64,000 nucleotides of DNA from an uncultured Granulosicoccaceae bacterium (GCA_938035945.1 CALHOU010000002.1:39580-103579); one strand, 5' to 3'. Shown: positions 45,920 to 55,430, counted from the first letter of the stretch. Numbers and translations: made by a program. The notes: a model not told the origin generated them from the sequence alone.

Positions 45920-46303
45920 TTAAACGACGAAACCCGGTCGTGATTTTGCCGCTTTGGCATGCCGAACAATTTCAACACCCACATTGGTTTCTCCGTCGAG
46001 CGCATCAGGCTTATACAAAGTCAGAACTACCTTGGAAACACCGTACTCTTCCAACACAATCGTCGCCACGCGTTCGGCCAAGGTTTCAATCAATAGAAAT
46101 TCACTCTTACCCACGAAGTCTTTTAAGTGATCGGATAAGGTTTTGTAGTTAAGCGCATCATCAATGTTTTCTGATTTGGCCGCCTTTGAAATATCCCAAG
46201 ACATCTCTAAATCGAACACCACTTTCTGTGGCTGGGTGCGCTCAAAATCATAGATACCAATAATGGCGTCTATTTCCAGATTCTTGATGAAAACCTTATC
46301 CAT
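45920..46303 (-). CDS. folB: Dihydroneopterin aldolase FolB
   Basis: Cleaves 7,8-dihydroneopterin to 6-hydroxymethyl-dihydropterin and glycolaldehyde in folate synthesis. The 127-residue protein has 'FIKNLEIDAIIGIYDFERTQPQ', the catalytic Glu region 'ALNYKTLSDHL' and 'FLLIETLAERVA', and Lys in 'VVLTLYKPDAL'. It starts about 40 bp after the rpmG terminator and heads a minus-strand group with the MidA-like and uppP genes. Confidence 0.93.
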   Translation of the reverse strand: MDKVFIKNLEIDAIIGIYDFERTQPQKVVFDLEMSWDISKAAKSENIDDALNYKTLSDHLKDFVGKSEFLLIETLAERVATIVLEEYGVSKVVLTLYKPDALDGETNVGVEIVRHAKAAKSRPGFVV

Positions 46304-46345
46304 GCCAACCTCATCGCATTATCGCTGAGCATAAGTTTGCAGGCA

Positions 46346-46372
46346 TAAAAAAGCCCGATGGTTATCGGGCTT
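46346..46372 (-). terminator. Intrinsic terminator of rpmB-rpmG
   Basis: A 9-bp perfect stem (AAGCCCGAT / ATCGGGCTT) with a 4-nt loop is followed on the minus strand by a six-T run. It lies between rpmG and folB. Confidence 0.9.
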
Positions 46373-46425
46373 CTTCGAGACTACACAAACTTAAAGATGT
46401 GCCACCCACACGGCAGCAAACCCAA

Positions 46426-46581
46426 TTATTTGATTTTCGCTTCCTTGTACATAACGTGCTTACGTACTTTAGGGTCGAACTTCTTCATTTCCAGCTTTTC
46501 GGTCATGGTGCGTTTGTTCTTAGTGGTCGTGTAGAAATGACCCGTTCCCGCACTCGATACCATTTTAATTTTGTCTCGCAT
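46426..46581 (-). CDS. rpmG: 50S ribosomal protein L33
   Basis: A 51-residue basic protein ([10 protein letters not shown]... ending '[11 protein letters not shown]') with '[12 protein letters not shown]' and '[15 protein letters not shown]', matching L33 of the zinc-free (C-minus) type: no CxxC pairs are present. AGGAGA stands 5-6 nt before the ATG. It follows rpmB with a 24-bp gap, the common rpmB-rpmG arrangement. Confidence 0.96.
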   Translation of the reverse strand: MRDKIKMVSSAGTGHFYTTTKNKRTMTEKLEMKKFDPKVRKHVMYKEAKIK

Positions 46582-46605
46582 TTCTTATCTCCTGGTACGT
46601 TGGGA

Positions 46606-46839
46606 TTAAGCTGCTTTACCAGCACGAATATCTTTCAACACAGCGTCGATACCACGCTTGTCGATGATTCGCATACCCTTTGATGACAACCGAAGTGTCA
46701 CAAAGCGGTTTTCGCTGGCAACCCAAAAACGGTGGGTATGCAGATTTGGCAGAAAACGACGACGACGCCGGTTCTTGGCATGCGACACGTTGTTGCCGGA
46801 CATTGGTGCTTTACCGGTCACTTGGCACACTCTAGACAT
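46606..46839 (-). CDS. rpmB: 50S ribosomal protein L28
   Basis: A 77-residue L28: '[21 protein letters not shown]' and '[17 protein letters not shown]' at the N-terminus and '[18 protein letters not shown]' later are characteristic. It lacks a full four-cysteine zinc set (single Cys). First gene of rpmB-rpmG. Confidence 0.97.
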   Translation of the reverse strand: MSRVCQVTGKAPMSGNNVSHAKNRRRRRFLPNLHTHRFWVASENRFVTLRLSSKGMRIIDKRGIDAVLKDIRAGKAA

Positions 46840-46914
46840 CGAAGACTCCGAAAAAGTAATTTGTTAACGCTTAGCCCGCGAAGGATAGCGAATTGTCTGC
46901 CAAGGCTCAAGTAC

Positions 46915-46936
46915 ATTTCGCAAATAATTGCGAAAT
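46915..46936. repeat. Perfect 22-bp inverted repeat upstream of rpmB
   Basis: ATTTCGCAA and TTGCGAAAT surround ATAA. It lies about 76-97 bp before the rpmB start, a position where an operator for the rpmBG promoter would sit. No match to a regulator I can name. Confidence 0.4.
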
Positions 46937-46983
46937 AATTGCACAGCCATGCCCGCCAAAAGCATGATGGGAGCGCATCCTTA

Positions 46984-47012
46984 CCTGGCGGACGCACACT
47001 AAGTCCACCAGG
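46984..47012 (-). terminator. Imperfect hairpin after the desaturase gene
   Basis: CCTGGCGGAC pairs with GTCCACCAGG (one mismatch) around a 9-nt loop, about 10 bp downstream of the desaturase stop on the minus strand. A clear T-run is missing. Confidence 0.4.
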
Positions 47013-47021
47013 TCGCAAATA

Positions 47022-48206
47022 TCAGCCAGGAAACGGTTTCAAACCATACCCACGCAAGCGATCGGCAAAATCCTGCAGGCAATCGATGCCAGTCTCTTCC
47101 GCCTGACGACACCACTCCTGCAAAGCATGCTTTAGTGCTTCTTGATTGGCTCCCGCTGCCTGCCAAATGGCTTGCAGCTTGTACTGATACTCGTACACAG
47201 TTTCCAGCGCATGGCTGCCAGCGACAGCCGCTGCGACCCTGGAGCGCGCGGTTTCATCGAGCATGGCCTGCCCTTTAAACAGATCACGGGCAATCGACTT
47301 CAACGGCTTTTGTTGTGATTTATCTAATGATTTCAGGGTACTAGCATGAACAGGCTTCATCACGCTGCGCGCATAGCTATCCAGCACATGCAAACGACTG
47401 GAAATGATCGCCTTGACGGTGTCCATATCCATTTGCTCCTTGCCTTTACGAAATACTGGCTGAGGTGCAACGCGCCGAATCTTGGCTAAGCGCAACCAGC
47501 TAAACACACGCAAGTAAGCCCACCCCAGATCAAACTCCCAGCGTCGCAATGAGAATCGAGCAGATGAGGGATAAGCGTGGTGGTTGTTGTGTAGCTCTTC
47601 ACCACAAATAATGGCCGCAATGGGCGTCAGATTGGTGGCGGAATCGGTTGTTTCAAAGTTGCGATAACCCCAGAAATGACCCAAGCCATTGATCACTCCT
47701 GCAGCCAACACCGGAATACACAGCATTTGAATCGCAAATACGGCAATGCCGGCTAAACCAAACAGGGCAAATTCCAGGACAGCTAGAGAACCAACACCAA
47801 GATAGATAAAACGTGAATACACGTTGCGCTCTAGCCAATCATCCGGTGTGCCTTTGCCGTATTTCTCAAGGTTGCTTTCAACCGCTGCGGCTTCTCGGTA
47901 TAACTCGGCACCCTCTAACAGGACTTTCTTGATACCGTAAATTTGTGGGCTATGCGGGTCTTCGGGTCCTTCTGTTCGAGCGTGATGCTTACGATGGACA
48001 GCCACCCACTCTTTAGTGACCATGCCGGTGGTCAACCACAACCAAAAGCGGAAAAAATGTTCCAGAACCGGGTGTAAATCAACTGATCGGTGTGCCTGAG
48101 CACGGTGTAAAAACACTGTCACCGACAACAGCGTTATGTGGCAGCTTAGCAAGGTCCATATCACCAGCGTCCACACAGATACGTCCAACATTCCGAGCAA
48201 AATCAT
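47022..48206 (-). CDS. desB: Acyl-CoA delta-9 desaturase, DesB type
   Basis: A membrane di-iron desaturase introducing a double bond into acyl chains. The three histidine boxes are 'HRAQAHR' (about residue 36), 'HRKHHA' (about 74) and 'ELHNNHHAYP' (about 205). The C-terminal extension ('EQMDMDTVKAIISSRLHVL', then a helical tail) is like Pseudomonas DesB. I chose the ATG at 48206 with GAGGTG just upstream. It is divergent from the ABC operon and may adjust membrane fluidity under cold stress. Confidence 0.87.
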   Translation of the reverse strand: MILLGMLDVSVWTLVIWTLLSCHITLLSVTVFLHRAQAHRSVDLHPVLEHFFRFWLWLTTGMVTKEWVAVHRKHHARTEGPEDPHSPQIYGIKKVLLEGAELYREAAAVESNLEKYGKGTPDDWLERNVYSRFIYLGVGSLAVLEFALFGLAGIAVFAIQMLCIPVLAAGVINGLGHFWGYRNFETTDSATNLTPIAAIICGEELHNNHHAYPSSARFSLRRWEFDLGWAYLRVFSWLRLAKIRRVAPQPVFRKGKEQMDMDTVKAIISSRLHVLDSYARSVMKPVHASTLKSLDKSQQKPLKSIARDLFKGQAMLDETARSRVAAAVAGSHALETVYEYQYKLQAIWQAAGANQEALKHALQEWCRQAEETGIDCLQDFADRLRGYGLKPFPG

Positions 48207-48366
48207 TACCACCTCGAGATACGCAAATAAAATCGAAGGCCAACCATACAGAACCTTTCCAAGCTTGTGCGAGTTTAATGATCAGTTTTTGACGTTAATA
48301 AACAGTTACCCACTACACTATAATCAGACAAAGACGGCAAAGCGCTCGCGCTCACGATTTCATTCC

Positions 48367-49119
48367 ATGCTCAGTAACACCGCCAATTCGACCGATAAGT
48401 TGCTTGAAGCAACACAGTTGCACCGGCGTTTAAGTCCGGATGCGCAGATCGAATCCATCTCATTATCCTTGCAACGCGGTGACGTATTGGGTCTACTGGG
48501 ATTAAACGGCGCTGGAAAATCAACCACCTTAAAAATGCTCTCTGGCACCCTGGTACCCGACAGCGGTGAAGTCAAAATCAGTGGCTATTCCATGCGCGAC
48601 GAGCCATTAGCTGCACGTCAACGAATCGGCTACCTACCAGACACGCCGCCGCTTTACACCGAGATGCGTGTTAGAGCCTATTTACAACTGTGTGCCAAGT
48701 TGCGCCGCGTGAACAAAGCTCAGATACCGGAAAAAGTAGAAACAGTTTTAAGCCAATGCGATTTACACAGCGTTGAACGCCAACGTATTGGACAACTGTC
48801 AAAAGGTTTTCGTCAGCGTGTAGGACTGGCCCAGGCATTGGTGCACGAACCCGATGTATTGCTTCTCGACGAACCCAGTAACGGACTCGACCCAAATCAA
48901 ATGCAGGGCATGAGACGCATTATCAAAGAAGCTGGTAGCAAGCGCGCCGTGATTTTCTCCACCCACCTACTCAATGAAGCCCAAGCCGTGTGCAATCGAA
49001 TTGCTGTGGTACATCAAGGTCGATTGATTCATGAGGCCGATGTAACCGGCGACAACCAGCAGCTCGAAGAACTATTCACAAATTTAATTCGCGAACAACC
49101 CCAGGCTGCCAACGCATGA
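48367..49119 (+). CDS. ABC transporter ATP-binding protein, GldA-like
   Basis: A cytoplasmic ATPase of the ABC-2 export type. Walker A 'GLNGAGKSTT' (about residues 44-53), ABC signature 'LSKGFRQRVGLAQAL' and Walker B 'DVLLLDEPSNGLDP' are complete. It overlaps the permease start by 4 nt. With the following genes it matches the GldA-GldF-GldG pattern known from Bacteroidota gliding, but such operons also occur in proteobacteria that do not glide. Substrate unknown. Confidence 0.9.
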   Translation: MLSNTANSTDKLLEATQLHRRLSPDAQIESISLSLQRGDVLGLLGLNGAGKSTTLKMLSGTLVPDSGEVKISGYSMRDEPLAARQRIGYLPDTPPLYTEMRVRAYLQLCAKLRRVNKAQIPEKVETVLSQCDLHSVERQRIGQLSKGFRQRVGLAQALVHEPDVLLLDEPSNGLDPNQMQGMRRIIKEAGSKRAVIFSTHLLNEAQAVCNRIAVVHQGRLIHEADVTGDNQQLEELFTNLIREQPQAANA

Positions 49120-49865
49120 TTGGTGCAATAGCCGGCTCTGAGTCCCGATCTTTATTGCGTTCCGCGCAAACCTGGCTTATCGCGGGTGTGCTGGCATTAG
49201 TGTTCGCTTATTTATTTTTACAGGCACTGGAAACTTATCTTGATATTCAACCAAGTCTTGCGGCACAAGATCATCCGACCGGTTTAAGCGGTTTTTTAGC
49301 GGTTCGTTATCTTGCGCCGTTAGTGATGGTGTTTGCTTTAGTCTCACCGTTGTTGGCGATGAAAAGTTTCAGTGATGAACACCGCCAGCAAACCTTAGCA
49401 CTATGGCAATCCTCTCCCGTTTCAACAACGGCCATGGTTCTGGGTAAATTCTTCGGGATAAGCTTGGTTATTTTATTAATGGTGTTGCTGGCCTGTGTCA
49501 TGCCATTGTTTATGCGGTTGTTCACCAACTTGGATATTGGCGTGCTCAGTTCGTCCACCTTGGGCCTGGCCTTGGCAAGCCTAGCGTTTGCAGCCATCGG
49601 CATGTTCTTTTCGTCAATGACCAAGCACGCCATCATTGCCGTGGCAGCCAGCGTGTTGCTGCTCGTATTGCTATGGTTACTCGGTAGTGCGGGCAATGGC
49701 AGTTCACTAATGAACGCGTTGGCTTTATTTTCCATTCCCACCCACTTGGCCAGTTTTTTCCAAGGCTATATCGGCACAGCGGATGTGGCTTATTTTCTGG
49801 TGCTAATATTCTTATTTATTGCGTTAACCATCGTGCGCTTAGACTCACTTCGACATGTTGGCTAA
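49116..49865 (+). CDS. ABC-2 permease, GldF-like
   Basis: A 249-residue membrane protein with six hydrophobic helices and an N-terminal ABC-2 segment ('LRSAQTWLIAGVLALVFAYL', 'KSFSDEHRQQTLALWQSSPV'). Start overlaps the ATPase stop (ATGA), implying coupling. Followed after 6 bp by the GldG-like gene. Confidence 0.85.
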   Translation: MIGAIAGSESRSLLRSAQTWLIAGVLALVFAYLFLQALETYLDIQPSLAAQDHPTGLSGFLAVRYLAPLVMVFALVSPLLAMKSFSDEHRQQTLALWQSSPVSTTAMVLGKFFGISLVILLMVLLACVMPLFMRLFTNLDIGVLSSSTLGLALASLAFAAIGMFFSSMTKHAIIAVAASVLLLVLLWLLGSAGNGSSLMNALALFSIPTHLASFFQGYIGTADVAYFLVLIFLFIALTIVRLDSLRHVG

Positions 49866-49871
49866 GCATCA

Positions 49872-51206
49872 ATGAAACGCTCATCACTTCAACACAGCTT
49901 GCTCTCCTTGCTTTTGGTGGGTATTGCGTTGGCTGTAATCTGGATTGCTGGCCGTACCAATATCAGTAAAGACCTCACGGCAAACAAACGTCATGCCTTG
50001 AGTGAACAAACTGTTGCTGCGGTTAAATCCTTGCAAGGCCCGGTTAACATATTGGCCGTGGTTGGACCAAACGCGAATCAACGTAGCACTTTAACCGAAT
50101 TGGTTTCACGCTATCAAAAGCACAACGCCTTAATCAATTTGGAGTTCGTTAACCCAGAGACCGACCCGGAAAAAGCCAGACAACTTAATGCTGCTGCTGG
50201 CGGAGAATTGATAGTAACGGGTATGGGTCGTGAACAACGCTTGCAATCTGTGTCTGAACGTTCATTAACTGGCGCTTTGCGTCAACTCAATAGGGAAGGT
50301 GAACGCAAGCTTGCCTTCGTCGTCGGCCATGAAGAACGCAGTGCCACAGAAGTTGGCCCAAACAACTGGACCACCTTGTCGTCTCGCTTACAAAGCATCG
50401 GACTGAACAGCGAGGCTTTAAGCTTGGTCACCCACCCACGCATTAGCGATGATGTTGACGTGCTCGTGATAGCCGACCCACGCCGACCTTATTTCCCTGG
50501 TGAGTTAGCGGGCCTACTTGAATACATTAATCTAGGCGGCAGTTTGTTGTGGGTTAGCGAAACGGCGTTGAATCGACAAACCGGCTCAGGTTTAACAGCC
50601 TTAGGCTTAGAGCTTGGCATTGATTTTATGCCAGGTGTGATTATTGACACCGCAAGCCAAGCTGCCAATCAGGGTTCCGCAAGCTTTGTGATTTTAAATA
50701 GTTTTGCCCAACACCCCGTCACGCAAGGATTAACCAGCCCCATTTTATTACCACAAGCTAAAGCGCTTGCGGTCACGCCTTTAGCCGGTCAAACCTTACT
50801 GCCCTTACTGCAAACACCCGAAGCCAGCTGGACTGAAACCGGTGCGCTGGAAGGTGCAATCAAGTTTGATGAAAACAGCAATGAACAAGCCGGCCCTCTA
50901 GTCGTTGGCGTCACCATCGAGCGCAAGATCAATGGCAGGCTACAACGTATTGCAGTCATTGGCGATGCGGATTTTGCATCCAATCAATTTATTGGTAATG
51001 GCGCGAACTTAGGTTTTTCTGAAAGCCTGATGCTGTGGTTGTCAGGTGAATCTGAAGCCTTGGCGTTTGTGACCATGCCAGCACCTGATGCCACTTTGAC
51101 TTTGACCAGCCGTTCTATCGTGATCATAAGCGCTGCACTATTAGGCGCTCTGCCCTTATCGATGTTTGTAATTGCAGGGCTTATGGCCTGGCGACGCCGC
51201 CGATAA
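49872..51206 (+). CDS. GldG-like ABC-transport-associated protein
   Basis: A 444-residue protein with an N-terminal membrane anchor (residues 9-28), a large periplasmic region with 'DLTANKRHALSEQTVAAVKSL' and 'GGSLLWVSETALN' typical of GldG, and a second C-terminal membrane helix before an Arg-rich tail. The domain resembles IFT52/GIFT-type Rossmann-like folds. It overlaps the DUF4340 gene by 1 bp. Function of the operon is unknown. Confidence 0.83.
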   Translation: MKRSSLQHSLLSLLLVGIALAVIWIAGRTNISKDLTANKRHALSEQTVAAVKSLQGPVNILAVVGPNANQRSTLTELVSRYQKHNALINLEFVNPETDPEKARQLNAAAGGELIVTGMGREQRLQSVSERSLTGALRQLNREGERKLAFVVGHEERSATEVGPNNWTTLSSRLQSIGLNSEALSLVTHPRISDDVDVLVIADPRRPYFPGELAGLLEYINLGGSLLWVSETALNRQTGSGLTALGLELGIDFMPGVIIDTASQAANQGSASFVILNSFAQHPVTQGLTSPILLPQAKALAVTPLAGQTLLPLLQTPEASWTETGALEGAIKFDENSNEQAGPLVVGVTIERKINGRLQRIAVIGDADFASNQFIGNGANLGFSESLMLWLSGESEALAFVTMPAPDATLTLTSRSIVIISAALLGALPLSMFVIAGLMAWRRRR

Positions 51207-51988
51207 TGCGCTCACACGCCGCTAAACGTTCGCAACTGACCATTGGCCTATGTGTGTTGTTCGCAGCCCTTATAGGACTTATAGCCTGGATGGAGCTCGG
51301 CGATCAGCAAGCAACACAAGCCATAAACGAAAACATAAATTCCATAGTGATTAAACGCCGTGGTCACCCAAACATTGAGCTTGCCGGTGCTGACGCGAAC
51401 TGGAAAATGGTGGCACCCTATTCTTTAGGCGCCAATGCTCAACGAATCAATCCTCTATTGAGTTTAGGTAGCGCGGCATTCGATGGTTACAACACCAACG
51501 ACGTGGACCTACCAGCAACCGGTTTAGCCACACCCACTGCCAGCGTTATCATTGGTTCGCGTGAATTTCAACTGGGTAACACCGACGCCGGCGGTGAACG
51601 TCGATATACCTTGGTTGATGGCAAAGTAAGCTTTGTGCCAAGTTGGGTGTGGTCGTTAATTCATGGCGGGGTTAGCGCATTTGCTGACTTAAGCGTGTTC
51701 ACAGAACTGCCCGATGATGTGTATTTGATTCAACCAAGCAACACAACGCAACTTGCACAGCCACAAAAACTACTCGATTTACAGGCAGACAAAGTTACCG
51801 CCTGGCCAGAGGACTTGAGTGCAGATGCAAATGCAAATCCTGAAGAATGGACGCTAAGTACCACCAAGCAGCCCGATGCTGCTATCGCACAAATGCTGCG
51901 TTATCAAGACCGTACCTTAATCAGAACCAAAGGCAATTTCGCCTACGCCATTAGCAACACGCGCTTGGATGCCTTGCTCGCCCCCTAA
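51206..51988 (+). CDS. DUF4340 domain protein
   Basis: A 260-residue protein with an N-terminal signal-anchor and a periplasmic domain resembling DUF4340 ('INSIVIKRRGHPNIELAGADANWKMV', 'VIIGSREFQLGNTDAGGERRYTLVDG'). Its start overlaps the GldG-like stop (TAATG). DUF4340 genes commonly follow GldG-like genes, so they form one functional unit. The C-terminal region is acidic and repetitive. Confidence 0.8.
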   Translation: MRSHAAKRSQLTIGLCVLFAALIGLIAWMELGDQQATQAINENINSIVIKRRGHPNIELAGADANWKMVAPYSLGANAQRINPLLSLGSAAFDGYNTNDVDLPATGLATPTASVIIGSREFQLGNTDAGGERRYTLVDGKVSFVPSWVWSLIHGGVSAFADLSVFTELPDDVYLIQPSNTTQLAQPQKLLDLQADKVTAWPEDLSADANANPEEWTLSTTKQPDAAIAQMLRYQDRTLIRTKGNFAYAISNTRLDALLAP

Positions 51989-52007
51989 GGCTTGACTACA
52001 ATGGGCC

Positions 52008-52823
52008 ATGCCAGAGCTACCAGAAGTTGAAACCACCCGCAGGGGAATTGAACCCTACCTGCTCGATCAGTCCATAACCAGCTTAACCATCCACCAATGG
52101 CAATTGCGATGGGCTATTCCAAAAACCATTAAACAACTAAAAAACCAAACCATTATCAGTGTTGATCGACGTGGTAAATATATTTTAATAAAAACCAAGA
52201 TTGGCCAAGCCATCGTGCACTTAGGCATGTCGGGCAGTTTGCGTATTTGCACAGACAACAGTGAACCAAGACGAAAACACGACCATGTAGAAATGCAATT
52301 AAGTAATGGTGCGCTGCTACGTTTTCACGACCCTCGACGCTTTGGCTGCTTGTTATGGCAAAAAGCCGATGAACCCACGCATAAACTGCTCTTTAAACTT
52401 GGCCCGGAGCCATTAACAGATGAATTTGATGGAGCCCATTTAATTAGAGCGACGCGAAAACGCAAAACAGCGATTAAAAATCTGATTATGGATAGCCATG
52501 TGGTTGTAGGCGTAGGCAACATATACGCAAGCGAAGCGTTGTTTATGGCAGGTATTCGACCGGGCCGCGCCGCTGGTCGGGTCAGTCATGCTGAATGCGA
52601 AAAACTGGTTGAGGCAATAAAAAAAATACTAAACCAATCTATCGATCAAGGCGGCACCACCTTGCGTGACTTCGTCAATAGTGATGGCGAACCCGGGTAT
52701 TTTAAACAATCGCTTTTCGTCTATGGTAAAGCGGGCGAGGATTGCCAAGCATGCAAAGCAACGATTAAGCAAAAGGTACTCGGTCAGCGTTCAACTTTTT
52801 ATTGCACGACCTGCCAGCGTTAA
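52008..52823 (+). CDS. mutM: Formamidopyrimidine-DNA glycosylase MutM
   Basis: Repairs oxidised purines such as 8-oxoG. The N-terminus 'MPELPEVETTRRGIEPYL' holds the catalytic Pro1 and Glu2; 'LGMSG' and the H2TH region ('VVGVGNIYASEALFMAGI') follow, and a four-cysteine zinc finger ends the protein ('CQACK' and 'CTTCQR'). Length (271 aa) is normal. It lies 19 bp after the DUF4340 gene, possibly by chance readthrough. Confidence 0.96.
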   Translation: MPELPEVETTRRGIEPYLLDQSITSLTIHQWQLRWAIPKTIKQLKNQTIISVDRRGKYILIKTKIGQAIVHLGMSGSLRICTDNSEPRRKHDHVEMQLSNGALLRFHDPRRFGCLLWQKADEPTHKLLFKLGPEPLTDEFDGAHLIRATRKRKTAIKNLIMDSHVVVGVGNIYASEALFMAGIRPGRAAGRVSHAECEKLVEAIKKILNQSIDQGGTTLRDFVNSDGEPGYFKQSLFVYGKAGEDCQACKATIKQKVLGQRSTFYCTTCQR

Positions 52824-52843
52824 GCAGGATATCCGACCGAAAC

Positions 52844-53464
52844 CTATGCAAAAAAAGCTTTAACAGCCTGAACCGACGCTCGTTCATCCATGGCATTTCG
52901 GTGAGCCAAAACCTTTGGGTAATTATTGACATCAACGCCATCAGATTCCATCCATGTCGACATACGATACAGGTACGGGTCACTAGTGCTAAACCTATCA
53001 CCATGTACCCACGGTCCTTTAAGCATATCGCGCTCTACCAAGTCCATCGCCAAGCCCATGGTCTTGGGCACGTTATCTGTCATCGCTTTCTTTGCCGCTT
53101 CATCATCAACCCAACGATGCCCGCGCATTTTGTGCGCATGAGCAACATGTACGGTTGAACACAAGTAGCAATTAAACGCATTTATAGTTGCCTCTTGAAA
53201 CGGATCGTTTGGCAAACCTAGTGGTGAGTCAGGGGCTATTTGCGCAAGATAAGTCAGGATTGCCGGCGTTTCTGTAATCACACCTTCTTCAACCACTAAA
53301 GACGGCACCCTTGCCTTGGCGTTTATTTTTAAGTATTCCCCTCCAGCTTGCTCTTGTTTAGAAAAATCCAGCGCAATTGCCTTGTAAGGTAAGCCCGATT
53401 CTTCCAAAGCAATGTGCGACACCCAGCCAATGCTGACCGGTGCTGTGTATAAGGTAATGCTCAT
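52844..53464 (-). CDS. Glutathione S-transferase family protein
   Basis: A 206-residue soluble protein with a thioredoxin-like N-terminal half ('ITLYTAPVSIGWVSHIALEESG', 'RVPSLVVEEGVITETPAILTYLA') and an all-helical C-terminal half ending 'VKAFFA'. 'TETPAI' is the glutathione gamma-Glu site where many family members have E-S. Substrate unknown. The start at 53464 was chosen because AGAGA lies just upstream. Confidence 0.87.
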   Translation of the reverse strand: MSITLYTAPVSIGWVSHIALEESGLPYKAIALDFSKQEQAGGEYLKINAKARVPSLVVEEGVITETPAILTYLAQIAPDSPLGLPNDPFQEATINAFNCYLCSTVHVAHAHKMRGHRWVDDEAAKKAMTDNVPKTMGLAMDLVERDMLKGPWVHGDRFSTSDPYLYRMSTWMESDGVDVNNYPKVLAHRNAMDERASVQAVKAFFA

Positions 53465-53842
53465 GGTTATCTCTATAAATTCAGACGCAGCGCTGCTGAT
53501 GATCTGGTTAACGGATAAAACTATTACGCCCTGCAAACTTCTTTGTAACACACTCACCACGGGCCTCACACCACAATTAGCACTACCGGCCCTCACAGAA
53601 CTAGTGAGCTAACATAACAATTTCAGGTGGTTCACATCGGATTTAGAGATAAAACCTGCACTGGATAGCGCCAAGGTGTATGTCTAACTTATCCATACGA
53701 ATGAAATCTGGCTCTGTTACCGTAATGTTACTGAAAATTGCATCAACGCATATTAAAGTCTTATGGTCAGCAATACAAAGGTTGACGGCAGTTTTTGGCC
53801 ATAAAAATTATGAATCGTTATTGACATAATCGAGGGAAATAC
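53465..53842. other. 378-bp intergenic region
   Basis: Between the divergent GST gene and the small plus-strand gene. A TTGACG (53782-53787) followed 18 bp later by AATTAT could be a promoter for the next gene, but the -10 is poor. I see no RNA gene or repeat. Confidence 0.4.
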
Positions 53843-54061
53843 ATGTCTGCTGTAAACGAATTACGACAAAATATTAGTGAACTACCCACCATTGAGCCTG
53901 ACTCGCTGTTGGAGCACTTATACACGACCTGCGGTCTAAACCAATTGATTGATATGCAAAATCAGGAGACTCCAAAAAGCTACCTAGTAGCTTGGAGTAT
54001 CACGGAAAGTAAGTATCGATCCGATTTACGCGCAGCGATTGAATTGGTCAGAAACGAATAA
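53843..54061 (+). CDS. Small hypothetical protein, 72 aa
   Basis: No family recognised. A good ribosome site (GAGGGA) stands 6 nt before the ATG. The acidic, mostly helical protein has no signal or membrane segment. It converges with the BON gene and shares the hairpin after its stop. Confidence 0.6.
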   Translation: MSAVNELRQNISELPTIEPDSLLEHLYTTCGLNQLIDMQNQETPKSYLVAWSITESKYRSDLRAAIELVRNE

Positions 54062-54086
54062 AAAAAGGCTGGCACGAGGCCAGCCT
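54061..54086 (-). terminator. Intrinsic terminator of the BON-domain gene
   Basis: An 8-bp perfect stem (AGGCTGGC / GCCAGCCT) with a 5-nt loop is followed on the minus strand by six T. It overlaps the stop of the plus-strand small gene. Confidence 0.88.
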
Positions 54087-54118
54087 AATTAGGAGGAGGA
54101 ACTTAGAAAGGTTTGGAG

Positions 54119-54391
54119 CTAGTTCGATTGAAAAGCGTTGTTGATTACTCGCTCAACACCATCAGAGTCTAATGCGGCTTGAAGCGCTGCATTCTTGTCA
54201 ATAGCATCAGCAAAGTAACCAGATAGCGTTACAACACCGTTTTGGACAGTAGCGGAGATGTTGCTATCAGCACTCAATGCAGAAAGCACATCTTGGTTCA
54301 AACCACTTTGCGTAACCATGGCAGCGGCAGGACCTGCCACCAATGCAGTTAGAGCGATAGCAGTTGCGATTTTGGCGATTGAAGTTTTCAT
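54119..54391 (-). CDS. BON-domain periplasmic protein
   Basis: A 90-residue precursor: signal peptide ('IATAIALTALVAGPAAA', cleavage AAA/M) followed by one BON domain ('DVLSALSADSNISATVQNGVVTLSGYF' and 'VERVINNAF'). Single-BON proteins like this resemble OsmY fragments and the DUF of phospholipid-binding periplasmic proteins; role not known. GAGAG lies upstream of the ATG. Confidence 0.85.
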   Translation of the reverse strand: MKTSIAKIATAIALTALVAGPAAAMVTQSGLNQDVLSALSADSNISATVQNGVVTLSGYFADAIDKNAALQAALDSDGVERVINNAFQSN

Positions 54392-54594
54392 AATATAGTC
54401 TCTCGTTTAGTTAAAAATTTAAGGTTAGTGTTCAGTTGGAAGCGCGGTAGTGCGTCTTCCGTTGAAAACAGTATCGGCGCTGAGCTTTGCGAGGGCTTTG
54501 CGCTGAATTTACCTTTTTGTAAACTAGATAAAAACGAGAAAGGATAGAGGTTTTGGCTTCAAAAAAAGCCATTCACAGCAGCGTATCGCCGCGC

Positions 54595-54891
<297 letters not shown>

Positions 54892-54894
54892 TTA

Positions 54895-55383
54895 TTACGC
54901 GTTTAACTTACGTTCGAATTCTTGCGTTACTACAGGGTGTACGAAGTCACTGTAATCACCACCAAGTTTGGCAATTTCGCGCACGATGCTGGATGACAAA
55001 AAGGTGAAGTCTTGTGATGCTGCAATAAACACGGTTTCAATGGTTGGAGATAAATGCCTATTTACTCCTGCTATTTGCACTTCGTACTCAAAATCTGAAA
55101 TAGCGCGAAGCCCCCGTACAATGACGCCAGCTTCAATTTCAGCCGCAAAGTCCACCAACAATCCAGAAAACGGCCTTACTTGCACATTTGGCAGATCAGA
55201 CAACATGCGCGATGCCATATCAACTCGCTCTTCCAAATCAAAAAACGGAGACTTCTTTTTACTCGGGTCACCCGCCACTCCGATAATCAGATCATCGAAC
55301 ATTTTACTGGCACGCGTAGCCACATCGATGTGCCCGACGGTCATAGGGTCGAAGGTGCCTGGATAGATTGCGGTCACTTGCAT
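54895..55383 (-). CDS. coaD: Phosphopantetheine adenylyltransferase
   Basis: Fourth step of coenzyme A synthesis. The nucleotidyltransferase motif is in 'YPGTFDPMTVGHIDV' (residues 7-21), followed by 'RGLRAISDFEYEVQIAGVNRHL' and 'SSSIVREIAKLGG'. Length (162 aa) is normal. It is between rsmD and yfhL in the usual order rsmD-coaD-yfhL. Confidence 0.96.
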   Translation of the reverse strand: MQVTAIYPGTFDPMTVGHIDVATRASKMFDDLIIGVAGDPSKKKSPFFDLEERVDMASRMLSDLPNVQVRPFSGLLVDFAAEIEAGVIVRGLRAISDFEYEVQIAGVNRHLSPTIETVFIAASQDFTFLSSSIVREIAKLGGDYSDFVHPVVTQEFERKLNA

Positions 55384-55430
55384 AGGATTTTCACTGACGA
55401 ATGCTCATTTGAAGTGTGCGCGAAATTAGT

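Noticed and set aside
48136..48366. Upstream extension of the GldA-like frame by 77 codons
   Set aside because: It overlaps the divergent desaturase gene and does not resemble an ABC ATPase; the ATG at 48367 gives a normal N-terminus.
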